A stretch of 64,000 bases of DNA from Lonicera japonica (GCA_021464415.1 CM038471.1:27997234-28061233); one strand, 5' to 3'. Positions 46,308 through 58,653 are shown, numbered from the stretch's first letter. The notes: generated by a model not told the origin, from the letters alone. A program made the numbers and translations.

Positions 46308-48300
46308 TGACGCGCTTGAAATAGTGCAATCGTATACACCCAAGTGTAGGCGGTCAAGTTGTAATATAGACTTATGGAAGTCCGAGTGTCGAACCACAGG
46401 GAGGGGACTAAAGCTTTTGTAAATCACGTGTTTATAAAATAATTATTGATTGATTAAAATTGTTGTGAATTGCTTTGTGGAGAAATGTGTAAAACAAAAC
46501 TTAAATTTATGAGAATATTCTTGTATTTAAGGAAAGCGAAGGCTTTGGGGGTTTATTTGTTATTTATTGGGAACCATGGTTTATGAATCCAATTCGGCTA
46601 ATTCATTCTCCTTATTGTGTTGCATATTGTACTTTTCATTTAGAAGTCTAGATGTTGGCGGTAAAAGATTTCGAGGAAATACAACCAATCCAACTTTACT
46701 AGGCTACCTTATGAAGGAAGACAAACACCACATTTAAGGAGAAAAATAAGCAATTAGAGAGTTCTCAAATATAGGCACAAAGTATGTTTAAGTGTTGTAG
46801 GTGACAAGGGAAAATAAAACCTTACTTTACACTTAACCACAAGATGTGACCATATTTGAAATAAAACTCTATAATTTTATATAAAAAAGCATAGCCATCC
46901 ATTTATAATGGTGATTGTAAAATAAAATATGCTTACTTGAAGTACTTTGTTTGTATATAAATGATTTAACTAGTACTAATCATACATGGCATGAATAGTC
47001 TATGTATCATTTATGTACTAAACATGTCCATTAATCACTAAAGAACTCCATATACATGGCATAAGGAGGCAAAAGAGATTAAAATGGAGGTTCCATAATA
47101 TTTATGGTGTTTTAAGCCATTAAATATTATGGACTATTATTAATAGATGAGAAGCATAATTATTTAACAATACTAGGCACAAAGCTTTTAAAGAATTGAA
47201 AACTTGACCATGTTTACCTTTTAAAACAAACTCACCCCCTAGCCTTGGCTAGGTGATTCACCCCTCCATAGATGAATACATAACAATAATGAAGGAGAAT
47301 CAACAAAACACTTGTATTAATAGATATGAAATGAGTCTATTACAAGTGATTGAGAATATAAGAAGAAGAAGAAGAATATTTCACTATATTTTTCTCTCTT
47401 TATTACAAGAAAATTTCTCACTCTCCAATTCTTTTCATGTATCTATGCATGCATCTATCTCTCCAACACAAATGAACCCTCCATCTATTTATAGGGGAGG
47501 CCTTCCCTAATGGACGGTCGAGATCAAACCAATCCAATGGTCTAGATTTACATTCCAGAACTTTCTATACAAATATCTCTAACTAGAATACTCTAGAATA
47601 CTCTAGAATAATCTACCAAGATTATTTACAACTAGGTTATTCTAGAAAGTTCTACATCTAGGTCCTTCTAGAATACTCTAGAAGGTTGGAGGCTCTTCTC
47701 CATAATTCCATAACGTTCTAGAAAATTCCGTAATCTTCCATAACGTTCCGTAAGGTTCTAGAAAATTCCGTAATCTTCCATAACGTTCCGTAAGGTTCTA
47801 GAAAATTCCGTAATCTTCCATAACGTTCCGGAATTTTCCGTTTTTCTTGGACAATATTGAGCGGGTCGTGACATTAGGGTTGTGTTGAGTTGTGGGCTGC
47901 AAGTTCTGAGATGAGATGGGCTGCAAGTGGGCTGGGCCAAAAAAATCACATATTTATTAAATTAACACATTCCCGCTAGAATCAATATTTTAGCGCACTG
48001 ATCTTATTTTGGCCATAACTTTCTTCTCCGAACTCCGATTGATGCAAGGTTTTCACCCACGCGTAGCTAACTCAAAGATCTCAAACTTTTATCTCTGGAG
48101 TTTTCTTCAAATTCTGTACGGATTAATGCCAGAAATATCTTGAATACAAGTGATGTGCGCAGCCAATCTCTTTTTGCTTTGTAATCTTCCAACTTAATTC
48201 TAAACACCTGAAAAACACTAAAAACACAACAAATATAAACATATATGCTCTCCAAAGTATAAATTAGTGGGTTATAATGTACCAATTTCTTGGCACATCA
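46308..48300 (-). repeat. Nested Athila-like solo LTR
   Basis: A 1993-bp LTR, TGATGTGCC...GCGCGTCA on the minus strand, flanked by the perfect duplication GTACC (46303-46307 and 48301-48305). Its 3' end resembles the Athila LTR end at 9460-9565. No interior is present, so it arose by LTR-LTR recombination. Confidence 0.82.
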
Positions 48301-48309
48301 GTACCCTCC

Positions 48310-49612
48310 TGTGAGAATCCGGACCCATACCCCCGAGAGAAGAAAAGAGTCCTCCGTTCTCGGTTTTATTTGAAAATATGTTTTGTAGAGTCGCCAGTTT
48401 GTTTTACGAGAAAACAAACAAAAGACCGTACGAAGGACAATTCGAAAACGAATTATCTTTCATACGTTTGAAACCAGAGAATTATTTTGAAAATTTACTT
48501 TGCTAGGGTTCGGGAACTACGTTACGAATTGGGAAGGTGTTAGGCACCCAATTCGCCCTTTCGGTCTCTTAATGGATCATGTGTCTAATTCCTATTTTAG
48601 ATATCTTGCAAGTAGTTTGAATGGTTTTCAGAATAGTCCTTTCCGGATAAGTTCAGTTTAAAATAGTAATTTGAAATCAGACTCGAGCTTTGCGAGCGCC
48701 TACGTATTCATTCGTAGAATGAAATCAGAGTCTCGTAGTTCCTTTCATTGGAAACTGTTTTTGTATTTTTGTTTGTTTTGAAAACGTGTCAAAACAGGTT
48801 TTAGATTTCTTGTAAAACTTAGAAAGGATTTGTTTTGAAAGCAATGAACTTCTTTGCAAGTTATCTAATTTTCTATATTAAAAACGAAATTAAATGCAGT
48901 ACTGAAATTAAGGATTTAGTAGAAAGTTATACCTGCTGCGCTTGAAGAAGAAATAAGAACCTTGCCTTGATTACTCCTTTCTCTCTCTAGAACTTTCTCT
49001 CTCTAAAACTTTCTCTCTCTAGAAATTCTCTCTCTAAAACTTTCTCTCTCAGAATTTCTCTAAAATGACTCTCTGATAATTTTGACAGAGTTTCTACTTA
49101 CTAAAGACACTAGTGAGTGTTGATGTCCTTTAAAAGAGAGCCCAAAGATCCTATTTATAGCAAAAATCTCGCCAAAAACGCTCCAAAAGAGGCCAACCGC
49201 AAAGGGTAGCCGCAGGGCGTGCGGCTGGGGCGTGCGGCTAGGTGCCAACCGTACGGTTGGGGAGCCAACCGTGCGGCTAGGGAAGGTACCAACCGTGCGG
49301 TTGGGAGCCAACCGTGCGGTTGGAGCGTGCGGTTGGGGGCTGCGGCTAGGAGCCAACCGTGCGGTTGGGGGCGTGCGGCTGGCTACCAAAAAACTCAAAT
49401 TTTCTAACGGGGCGCTGCCCCGCACCCCGCGACCTGACCGGGCAGGTCGATCCCCGTCCTAGTAAGCGAAGTGGCGACAAGGTTGCGATTAATTCCTAAC
49501 GCGCTCGAAAATCAGGGTTTTTCCTAACGATCTCTCGTATGCATGATGACTCAAGACTTGATGCAGAAAGCTTGTTAGGTTCACACGAGAGTCGCGGATT
49601 GGGGTGTTCACA
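48310..49612 (-). repeat. Nested C-family solo LTR
   Basis: A 1303-bp LTR, TGTGAACACC...GGATTCTCACA on the minus strand, flanked by the perfect duplication CCTCC (48305-48309 and 49613-49617). A TATA box lies at 49151-49160. Upstream of it (49190-49385) is an array of GC-rich palindromes such as CCAACCGTACGGTTGG (49245-49260) and AGCCGCAGGGCGTGCGGCT. No interior is present. Confidence 0.9.
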
Positions 49613-49956
49613 CCTCCCCTGGGGTATATCGCAAGGTCTTGCCAAAAAGGAGGGAGCCTGAAGCCTTAACCGTTCGTACACCTGCGCTGCATATAAGATC
49701 GAGTCGAGTTAAAACATTTGTCAAATAGCCATAAGGGATGTACCACCTTACGGCTTACTTTCCAACACCTTTTAAAAAAAATCTGAGGCTCTTCTCTGCA
49801 ATTTTTAGTGGTTCTTTTGGCAAAAATCGAGTCGCATCACAGTCTCCCTTCATCTTCGCCACGTGGTTTCGTCTACAGTCGTGAAGCAACGACAGACTGG
49901 AAGGTTGGGCCGGTCAAGATCATACCGGAAGACTAGTAAGGCCAAGCACACCTAAA

Positions 49957-51695
49957 ATGACCGATGAACGCGAGAACCGAGAGACAGATCAGAGCCTAGC
50001 CGAGGCGTCTGCACCTCAGCTGACTTTAGCCGAGATGCATCGTTTATTAATGACCGTCAGCACGAATCTAGCAAGCCTCACAAACGAGCAACAGAATACC
50101 CGAGTCCGAGTAGAAGAGTTGTCAGCCGTACGGACCGCACCACCGGGGTTTGAACGACTACCACCGAATCGAGATCAAGGGCAGTCATCGCAAGTGCTCC
50201 CCCCGGTTCCAAGAACCAATCCCCCCCAAACAGGCCCCGTCATGGCCGGTCCCGTTCAAACCGATCCCAACAATCAGAACCAATGGGCCCCGGATCCAGG
50301 CCCCACTTACCAACAACAAGAGCCACCCATCATTTGGCCACAACCTCAGCAAGGCCTCGATCCCCAATACAACCATGGCCACAAGTCCCCGCAAGACCTA
50401 TTCCACTACCGGCCCCAGTAGCCCCTCCCAATGAACACCCAGACATCAACCGACTCCGGGCAGTGTATGCGGAATCAGTTATAGCTCGGGAACAGCCCGG
50501 CGAGGTGTCAAGAGAGAGCGAAGAGATGAAAAAACTAAAAGAGCAGATGAAGGTTCTGCAAATAGGGATTTCTCTGATAAAAAGGGCAGACGAGATTACA
50601 GATATGAATGCTTTCTCCCTCTACCTAGAAGCAAGACTACCTCAGGGATTCAAGCTCCCTTCCATCACCAAATTCACAGGGACCACACCCCCTAAAACCC
50701 ATCTTCAATCCTACATCAGATCCATGCAAGTATCCTGCCGTGGAGAGCCGGAGCTGGCTTAGGCCTTTCACATGACTCTCACGGGGGCTGCCCTGAGATG
50801 GTTTTTTGATCTGGAGAGACACCACACGAAAACTTGGGGGGATATCGTCAAGGAGTTCATGACCAAGTACGGGTCCAACGAGAATTTGGAAATTACCCGT
50901 AAACACATGGAAATGGCCAAGCAAGGCGAGAAAGAGAGCTTCAGCGACTTTGTCACCCGCTGGAGAGAAATGGCCTCCCAAATGTCCAAGCGGCCTGATG
51001 AAGAAGAGCAGTTGGAGATCATACAGAAGAATTTTACTTCAGCTGTATTGAACTGCATGGGAAAGCATGTATTCCCACACTTCAGAGCCCTGTTGAGTAT
51101 GGGGTCACAAGTAGAGGAAGAATTGGCCAAGAAGGCAGAAACGGATACCAAGAAAGCTTCTTACACCGGGAGAAAGACGGCCACTCCAGCCGTAAACCAA
51201 CTAAGCTCATACCCATATCAACAAAACCCATTTCAACAGTCACAACAAGTCCCTCCAATGAGTTGGCCTGCACAAGGAGACTCTTCGAGCACCGAGGCCA
51301 AGAAAAGGAGAAATTTCTGCACCTTTCCCACTACCCTGGTCAAAAGCCTGGAACTACTCCGAAAGGCCGGACTGATCACTCCACTCAACCCGCGCCCCCC
51401 ACCAAACCCTATTCCCAGCACCTGGAGAATGAATGAGAAATGTGTATACCATCAAGCAGCGGGCCATGACACGGAACGCTGCTTGGCTCTTCGCCATCGT
51501 ATCCAGGACCTTATTGAAGCCGAAACCATCCCCGCACCCGGCGGGCCCAATGTTACCAACAACCCCCTTCCCAATTATGCTCCACCTGCGGGAATTAACG
51601 CCTTAACCACTAATGAAGAAGGCTTTGACCCCGTAGGACTCATTCGGGATGACCCAGCCTATAAGGCGCCCATTATGCTACCAGCAAAGGCCTAA
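49957..51695 (+). pseudogene. gag: gag of element B
   Basis: The start MTDERENRETDQSLAEA lies in the same context as in A. Order: helical N-terminal part (LAEMHRLLMTVSTNLASLTN), proline/glutamine-rich linker, charged helix (SEEMKKLKEQMKVLQ), capsid core (LRWFFDLERHHTKTWGDIVK, QGEKESFSDFVTRWREMASQ) and a CX2HX4HX4C knuckle (CVYHQAAGHDTERC). Lesions against A are one missing C after 50370, which shifts the frame; a TAG at 50760-50762 where A has CAG; and a TAA at 51693-51695 where A has CAA. The last two are C-to-T changes. Gag would form the particle and bind element RNA. Confidence 0.9.
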
Positions 51696-51900
51696 GTTGC
51701 CCTAGGCCTCAATCCAATAATCGACCAATGGATGGCCAAGATGAACTTCCTACCTGGGCAGGGCTTAGGAAAGACAAATCAGGGGATCTCGCAACCACTC
51801 ATAATCAAAACCAATCCCGGAAAATCTGGGATAGGATGGACCCAGGAGAAGAAGGGATAGCCGTGGAAACCACGAGGTCCCCCCTAAGGAGACAATCTGT

Positions 51901-52998
51901 ATGACAGAAACCTCCCCCGGGACTTTCAGTTGGTCGGAAGAGCCAGAGACATCAGAAATCTCAGAGGGATCAGACCCAGCATCCCTTTGGATACAACAGA
52001 TTACCCGCTCAGGAAGGGTATACCAGCCACCACCGATGGATACCGAGAAATCACCACCTCCTAAGGAAATAGGAGAAGACCGGGTACTGGAACAGTTGAA
52101 GAAAACTCAGGCACACATCACCATTTGGGGCCTCTTGGTTGCCTCCAAACCTCACAGGACCGCCTTCATCAAACTCCTAGACGAGGCCGTCATATCACCC
52201 GATTCCACACCAGAACAACTGTCAAACATGATTGGGTCACTCACAATCCAAAGAAGTCTGTCATTCTCAGATGAAGACTTATCTCCATTAGGAAGGAAAC
52301 ACAGCCTGGCCCTCTATATCACTATCCGGACCCGAGGGAAAATCTTGCCGCAAGTCCTCATCGACAACGGGTCAACCATAAACGTCTGCCCCTTGAAGAC
52401 CGCCAGATGCTTGGGTATCTTGGATTCAGAGCTTTCCCCATCCGCCGTAACCATCAGGGCCTATGATAACACCAGGAGAGCCGTTTTGGGTTCTCTAAAG
52501 CTTGATCTCATGGTCGGTCCTGTAAACTTTCCAGTCGACTTTCAAATCATAGACATTCCCTCCAGTTTTAACCTACTATTGGGAAGGGCATGGCTACACG
52601 ACATAGGAGCACTCCCCTCCTCCTTAAACCAAAAGATCAAGATACCGTTTGAAGGGAACATAATCACCGTCCAAGGGGATCCTGAAAGGACCTTGGCAGA
52701 TATAGAGTTACCTGTTTTGGGCATTGGGAGCCAGAGCATACAGTTGGGAGGCTTTTCTTACGAGCCTCAAGTACAAACTCTCAGCACCCAGATAATCGAG
52801 TATCTTCCCCCTGACAATATCCTCGGTCTCAGCACCAAGATCACAAACATGTTGAGAATGATAAAATACTTACCTGGAGCCAGTCTGGGAATGGGACAAC
52901 CAGGACTACTTCAAGCCTTGGAACCAGTAACGAGGTACGAAAGGGAAGGTTTGGGGTACCAATACACTGAAGAAGACAATCAAGAAAAAAGGGGTTGA
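51901..52998 (+). pseudogene. pol: Protease with G-patch-like tail, element B
   Basis: This is an open frame of 365 residues. The protease core LIDNGSTINVCPLKTARCLG starts near residue 157, with DNG in place of DTG/DSG at the catalytic site. A and B agree, so this is a lineage trait or a shared decay. A glycine-rich G-patch-like stretch (LPGASLGMGQPGLL...GLGYQ) follows near residue 325. The region before the core (PPPKEIGEDRVLEQLKKTQA) links gag to protease. The frame ends at a TGA at 52996-52998. Confidence 0.85.
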
Positions 52999-53730
52999 GG
53001 GCATCAATATCCGAGTTTCAGCTCTCTGAACGATTTTTTTGTCAAAAAAGGAGATGATTTCCCCTTTTGCGTCTTTCAGGAGCCTTGGAGAAACAGCGAC
53101 TGAGAGAACCTTCCGGGATGGGAAATCTTCTATGAAGAGGACCTATATATCAAGAAAAATATCGTACACAGTTTCTCTACCAAGTTGACAATCGGGCCGA
53201 AGGAAGAAAATGAAGACAAAAAAGATGAGGAGGAACAAATGATCGGAGATCTTTTTGACATCATGGCTTTGGGGGATAACGAGCCAAGAGGCGACCCTGT
53301 ACACTTGATATACGCTGACCCGGACTACCAAGAAAAGGGGCGAAAGAGTGAATTTGTAAGGGTGAAAGATAAGAGTGAGGGTAAGGTTAGGAAGGAGTCA
53401 CTCCTAAATGAACTTTTTAAACTTGTACCTGTAAACACTATTATCAATGAAGAAAACTCTATTTTGTGTTATCCTGTTATTTTTAATTCTGTAATTGCTT
53501 ATATGGAGTTGAAAAGATTGAATGACCACCCTGAACAGGAGGATCAGCGTATACAGAGCGAGGAAGGAGACACTCTTGTAATTAACCTCGGGACAGAAGA
53601 GGAAAGAAGAGAGGTCCGCATTGGGGCAAGTCTAAGTGAGACAAAAAGAGAGGAATTCACACAAACTCTGAAAGAGTACGTGGATGTCTTCGCCTGGTCT
53701 TATGGGAATATGCCAGGTTTGAACAGTTAG
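52999..53730 (+). pseudogene. pol: Acidic linker between protease and RT
   Basis: A low-complexity acidic segment (KEENEDKKDEEEQM, EEGDTLVINLGTEEERREV) precedes ETKREEFTQTLKEYVDVFAW, the usual lead-in to Ty3/gypsy RT. The residues continue in frame from 53185; a TAG at 53728-53730 separates it from the RT frame. No enzyme domain is visible. Confidence 0.75.
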
Positions 53731-53736
53731 GTAATC

Positions 53737-54390
53737 ATGCACGAGATACACACCAAGCCAAAATTTAGGCCCGTCAAGCAGAAGTTGAGAAAACTTACGC
53801 CAGAATGGTCCTTAAAGGTGAAAGAAGAAGTGATGAAACAATTGAGTGTGGGTTTCTTAAGGGTGATCGAATACCCGTCGTGGTTATCCAACATTGTGCC
53901 CATTCCAAAGACAAATGGGAAAGTCCACATGTGTGTGGATTACCGAGATCTTAACAAAGCTTGCCCAAAAGATGATTTCCCATTACCCAACATCGATTTG
54001 ATAGTGGATAATACTGCCAACCACACCCTGAAGTCATTTGTGGATGGTTTTGCTGGGTATAACCAGATCAAGATGCACCCAGATCACCAGGAGAAAACAG
54101 CATTCATCACACCGTGGGGGACATACTGCTACACCGTTATGCCATTCGGGCTGAAAAATGCTGGGGCAACGTATCAGAGGGCAGCTACCACTATTTTCCA
54201 CGATATGATCCACAAAGAAGTAGAGGTGTATGTGGACGACATGATAATCAAATCAAAGGAGAGGGAAGGCCACGTACCAGCCCTGCGAGCCTTCTTTGAT
54301 CGGCTCCGCCAGTATCAGATGAGACTCAATTTGCAGAAATGTGTGTTCGGGGTAACCAAGGGAAAACTCATGGGCTATGTTGTCAGTTAA
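53737..54390 (+). pseudogene. pol: Reverse transcriptase of element B
   Basis: Motifs in order: KVHMCVDYRDLNKACPKDDF, FVDGFAGYNQIKMHPDHQEK, YTVMPFGLKNAGATYQRA and the catalytic VEVYVDDMIIKS. The YVDD box is intact. The frame ends at TAA (54388-54390), where QIGIK would be expected; CAA to TAA explains it. The next codons include another TGA near 54422 (CGA to TGA) and a TAG near 54511. The enzyme would copy element RNA to cDNA, primed by a tRNA at the PBS. Confidence 0.92.
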
Positions 54391-55614
54391 ATAGGAATCA
54401 AGGTAGACCCTGCCAAAGTTTGAGCTATCCAAGACATGCCCGAGCCTCGTACTGAGAAAGAAGTCCGAGGATTCTTGGGTAATTTGCAGTACATTAGCAG
54501 GTTCATTTCTTAGCTTACTCAAACTTGCGAACCCATCTTCAAACTCCTGAGGAAATCTTCACCAGGAGAATGGGACGATCAGTGCCAAGAAGCTTTTGAT
54601 AAAATAAAAGACTACCTCTCCAGCCCCCCAGTATTAGCCCCACCACAAACCGGACTACCACTAATTTTATACCTAACCGTCACTGATTCAGCCGCGGGAG
54701 CCATGCTAGCCCAACACCTGATCGATACCCGGAAAGAGCAGGCCATCTATTACATTAGCAAGAAGCTGTCCCCGTTTGAGATAAACTACACACCATTGGA
54801 GAAATCATGCACCGCTCTCGTCTGGGTAACACAGAAACTACGGCACTACATGCTAGTTTTCTCAGTCATCCTAGCATCACGAATTGATTCGTTGAAATAC
54901 CTCTTCGAGAAACTATCTCTCTCGAACCGAATGGCAAAATGGTTATTTCTACTCTCCGAATTCGACATCACCTACATGACCCAGAAGGCAGTCAAAGGCA
55001 AGATCATAGCTGATTACCTGGCCCACAACCCGATATTAGGAGACATGCTAAAAGAAGCCGAGTTCCCGGACGAAACCATCATGAATGTCAAGATCGATGA
55101 AGACTGGAAGTTGTACTTTGACGGGGCCGCCAATCGAAATGGTAGCGGGATAGGCATCCTGTTAGTCTCTCCGGACCAAACTCACTCCCCGGTATCATAT
55201 CGTCTGGACTTTTTCTGCACCAACAACATGGCCGAATATGAAGCCTGCATACTCCGATTGGAGATCGCGCTTCAAAGAGGTATAAAGAGAATACAGGTAT
55301 ACGGAGATTCAGCACTAGTGGTCCACCAAGTTCTAAAGGAATGGAAGATCAGAGATGAGAAATTAGTCCCTTACCTCGTCCGACTGGAGGATGTCGCGGG
55401 AAAGTTCGAGCATGCGGAGTTTTACTATGTCCCCAAGTCTCAGAAAAGTTTTACTGACGCACTGGCAACCCTGGCATCTATAATTGATATCCTGAAGGGG
55501 ATGGAAGAAATAACTCTTACAGTACAAAAGAAATCAGGACCAGCACACGGCATGGCCTTGGAGGTAGAGAATGAAGAGGAAGGGGACTCGACCACTTGGT
55601 TTTATGATATCTAG
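54391..55614 (+). pseudogene. pol: Two RNase H domains of element B
   Basis: The thumb/connection (MPEPRTEKEVRGFLGNLQYI) leads to a first, gypsy-type RNase H (LPLILYLTVTDSAAGAMLAQ, YYISKKLSPFEINYTPLEKS), which lacks clear catalytic acids. A second domain follows from about 55105: WKLYFDGAANRNGSGIGILL, NNMAEYEACILRLEIALQRG, IQVYGDSALVVHQV and TDALATLAS, with the D, E, D and final D positions present. A second, host-like (archaeal-type) RNase H downstream of a degenerate first one is a known mark of the Tat lineage. The frame ends at TAG (55612-55614). Confidence 0.88.
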
Positions 55615-55620
55615 AACCTG

Positions 55621-56850
55621 TTGAAAAATCACCAGTATCCCGAGCAAACAGACAAGAAAACACGGGTCACACTCAGGAGATTAGCATCCGGGTTCATACT
55701 TTGTGCTGGCAGGCTATATAAGAGGAACTACGACGGGACCCATCTCCAATGCCTCACCGAAGAAGAATCAGTCAGAATGATGGATCAGATACATGGGGAC
55801 GATTGCGGACCTCATATGAGCGGACATACACTTGCCCGCAAAATCATCAGACAAGGTTATTTCTGGTCTACCCTGCAAACTGACTGCGCTAACCACGTAC
55901 GCCGTTGTCACAAGTGCCAAATTTATGCTAAATCCCCGAAGCTTCCTCCAAAAGAGTTGTACAACATGACTGCTCCCTGACCTTTCGCAACCTGGGGAAT
56001 CGACGTCATTGGGAAGATCTCGCCCAAAGCCAGTAACGGCCATGAATTCATACTAGTGGCCATCGACTACTTCACCAAATGGGTAGAAGCCGAGTCTTTC
56101 CAAACCCTTGACGCCAAGAAAGTTGCCCGATTCATCAAAAGGAATATTGTCTGCCGGTATGGGGTCCCACACGAGATCATCTCCGATAACGGCACCCACT
56201 TCGAAAGAGAAGCTAATACAGTCATAGAAGAATACGGTATTACCCGACACAAGTCTTCGCCATACAGGCCACAAACCAATGGGGCAGTTGAAGCCGCCAA
56301 CAAGAATCTGAAGAGTATCCTAAGCAAGATGACCGACACCTATCGGGACTGGCCGAAAAAATTACCATATGCATTGTGGGGATAATGCACCACCGAGAGG
56401 GTCTCCACTGGGGCAACCTCGTTTTCTCTTACATACGGGATGGAAGCAGTCCTCCCTGTTAAGTTAGAAGCCCCCTCCCTTAGAGTAATGCTAGAGAATC
56501 AAGTCAATGAACTGGAGTGGGTCCAGACACGTTATAACGAGCTAGCCCTACTGGATGAAAAGAGATTGAAGGCCGCGTACCACCATCAAGGGTATCAGAA
56601 GAGAATCGCCCGAGCATTTAACCAGAAAGTGAGGAATCGGGGTATCAATGAGAACGATATCATATTGAAAGAAATTCGAGAGCCAGCCAGAGATCCGAGG
56701 GTAAGTTCGGGCAGAAGTGGACAGGGCCGTATATCGTCAAAGAAATCGATATAGGGGGTGCCGCTAAACTCGCTGATTTGGATGGACAGTTACTGCATCT
56801 CCGGTCAACATGGATCAACTGAAGAAGTATTATCAATAGGTGTAACATGT
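55621..56850 (+). pseudogene. pol: Integrase of element B
   Basis: N-terminal zinc-binding HHCC region (IHGDDCGPHMSGHTLARKII, HVRRCHKCQIYAK), then the catalytic core with the three acidic residues in GIDVIG, ISDNGTHF and NGAVEAANKNL, and a C-terminal domain (KWTGPYIVKEI). Lesions are a TGA at 55978-55980 (probably from TGG), a TAA near 56383, and frameshifts in the last 150 bp before MDQLKKYY. There is no chromodomain, as expected for Tat elements. It would insert cDNA into the host chromosome. The end converges with the antisense gene that stops at 56967. Confidence 0.9.
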
Positions 56851-56966
56851 AAGACAAGAACTACGTAAACCTGAGCCCCAACAAAAATTATGTTATTTTG
56901 AAAAAATCAAAAAGGGGAACGTAGGCAACCTGAGAAGCGACTTCAGGGTACAACATACAGAAGAGA

Positions 56967-58229
56967 CTAATCAGCGAGTTTAGGGGTTGGCCACACTGGG
57001 TCCTCGGTGGCCAAATCGATTCGAGCCTCGTCCAAAATCTGGTACGCAAAAACAATGTTATCATCAGTGGCCTCAGTATCCATGAATCGGAACCACTCTA
57101 TTTGAAGGGGGTCGTCAATCAGTTCTCCTTCCAGAGATTGCCAGCAAGAGCGGATAATGTCAGCCCGGAGGGGCCGGGTAATACCGAAACGGGCATAGTT
57201 GAACTGACGAGTCAGTCGAGCACGCCATATCCTCTCTACCGATAAAGAAACATGCGGGGTCACAAATTTAGACTTAGAGGAGAAGTTGTTTAGACCAAGG
57301 CGAACTTCCTGGGGAACGTTAAACTGCCGAAGAAGACGTCCTGGGAGATAAAAGGAGGAAAACCAAAGCCTGCGAAGCCGGACATAGTTCTGACCACATG
57401 TACTAAGCACCATCTCCTTCAGCTTCCACCAAGGAATGTTCCACCGGATAGCTCAAAAGTTCTCCGAAAACCACACCGTCCAATCAGAGGAAGACATGGT
57501 CAAAGCTCCAAAGAGGGGACGACGGAAGAAATGTGTCAGATTATCGAGCTGAACCCCGTTGAAGCCTACCGATCAGAAGCGCTCCAGCAGCCACATGTAT
57601 AATAAACGCGGACTCCCCCTGAGAAATGGTGAAGCCCCCCTTTGAACATCATCAAGACCATTCAAAGTCTCTGCAAGAATAATCGGCACTATAGACTCCC
57701 CATTTCTAGCCTGGTAAATCAAACTCAGAATAGTCGGATCAACACGGGAGGAACCCGTCACTAGCAACATATCAGAAACAAGGCAGATCAGGGCCGCCGC
57801 AGTACGCCCCACGCCGTAAGAAGCTCTCCCTTCGTGACGATGAAAGAACCTCACCATTTTGTGGAGATCAAGAAGCTCGTCGTTAATGAAACCATCACAG
57901 GCCACTTGGGGAATAGCTAACAGAGCAATCAGCATATCCCGAGGACCGATTTCTTCTATGGGAACTGCCATTTGGAGACAAACGTCCGAACACAACAGCC
58001 AAGAAAACTCCTCATAAGTCGGACAAAGCTCATCTAGTCCAAAGCAAAAAAGATGGTCCGCAGGACTCCAGAAATACAAAGCACCTAACAGAAAGGAAAA
58101 GTCGACGGGACAATGGTACCAGCCCGCTAAAGGGCTAAAAGCACCGAAGTTCAAACCTTTTTCAGAAGATATCAAAGCATCTCGGGCATTGACATAAGAA
58201 AAATCAGATTTTGTGCGATCAGAAGACAT
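56967..58229 (-). pseudogene. Antisense DUF7745/PMD-like gene in element B
   Basis: A single-exon frame of about 420 residues starts MSSDRTKSDFSYVNARDALI and ends WPTPKLAD. Key stretches are FLLGALYFWSPADHLFCFGL, DELCPTYEEFSWLLCSD, IVPIILAETLNGLDDVQRGA and RLLYMWLLERF. They resemble plant proteins of the DUF7745/plant-mobile-domain type (PT-EE motif and an ILA-T motif before LLY-WL). Two in-frame TGA codons (57573-57575 and about 57455) break it; the second is explained by CGA to TGA. I chose the ATG at 58229 because it follows the TATA box (58268-58276). It lies tail-to-tail with pol and downstream of the antisense PMD gene. Function is unknown. Confidence 0.7.
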
Positions 58230-58267
58230 TTTGGGAAAGTGTGGGGATGAAGGAAAGAAGATGGGTG

Positions 58268-58346
58268 TATTTATAGCAAAAAAGAGGGTCCTGTGCCTGT
58301 TTGTCGCGCGACAAACCCCTGTCCAGGAGGGATTGTCGCGCGACAA
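58268..58346 (-). promoter_or_regulatory. Promoter of the DUF7745-like gene: TATA box and two palindromes
   Basis: The minus-strand TATA box (TATAAATAC, 58268-58276) lies about 40 bp before the start codon. Two perfect copies of TTGTCGCGCGACAA lie upstream at 58301-58314 and 58333-58346. Confidence 0.7.
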
Positions 58347-58653
58347 ACCCATTTAGGGTCACCCTATTTTTGTTTCCCTTACACATAGCAGTCATTTTTG
58401 CCAAAATAATCATTTTTGGATGCTTTCTTGTTTTCACTTTGCTCTTTTGCAGGAAATATAAGTATGACTACGCTACAAGGTATGGCTTCTAAATCGCCGA
58501 CCCATGTATATATATATGTATATATCTTTCACAGACAAAGAATAAATGTATAATCAGACACAGATAAAGATATTTTATAAATCCAATAAAAGAACAGTTT
58601 TTAAGACTAAATATCTGTCTAAACATGTCTAAATAAATACATATCTGTCCAAA
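58347..58653. other. Spacer between the two antisense genes
   Basis: AT-rich sequence with short TA runs (58508-58525). It probably holds the 3' UTR of the PMD gene; no coding signal is seen. Confidence 0.5.
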
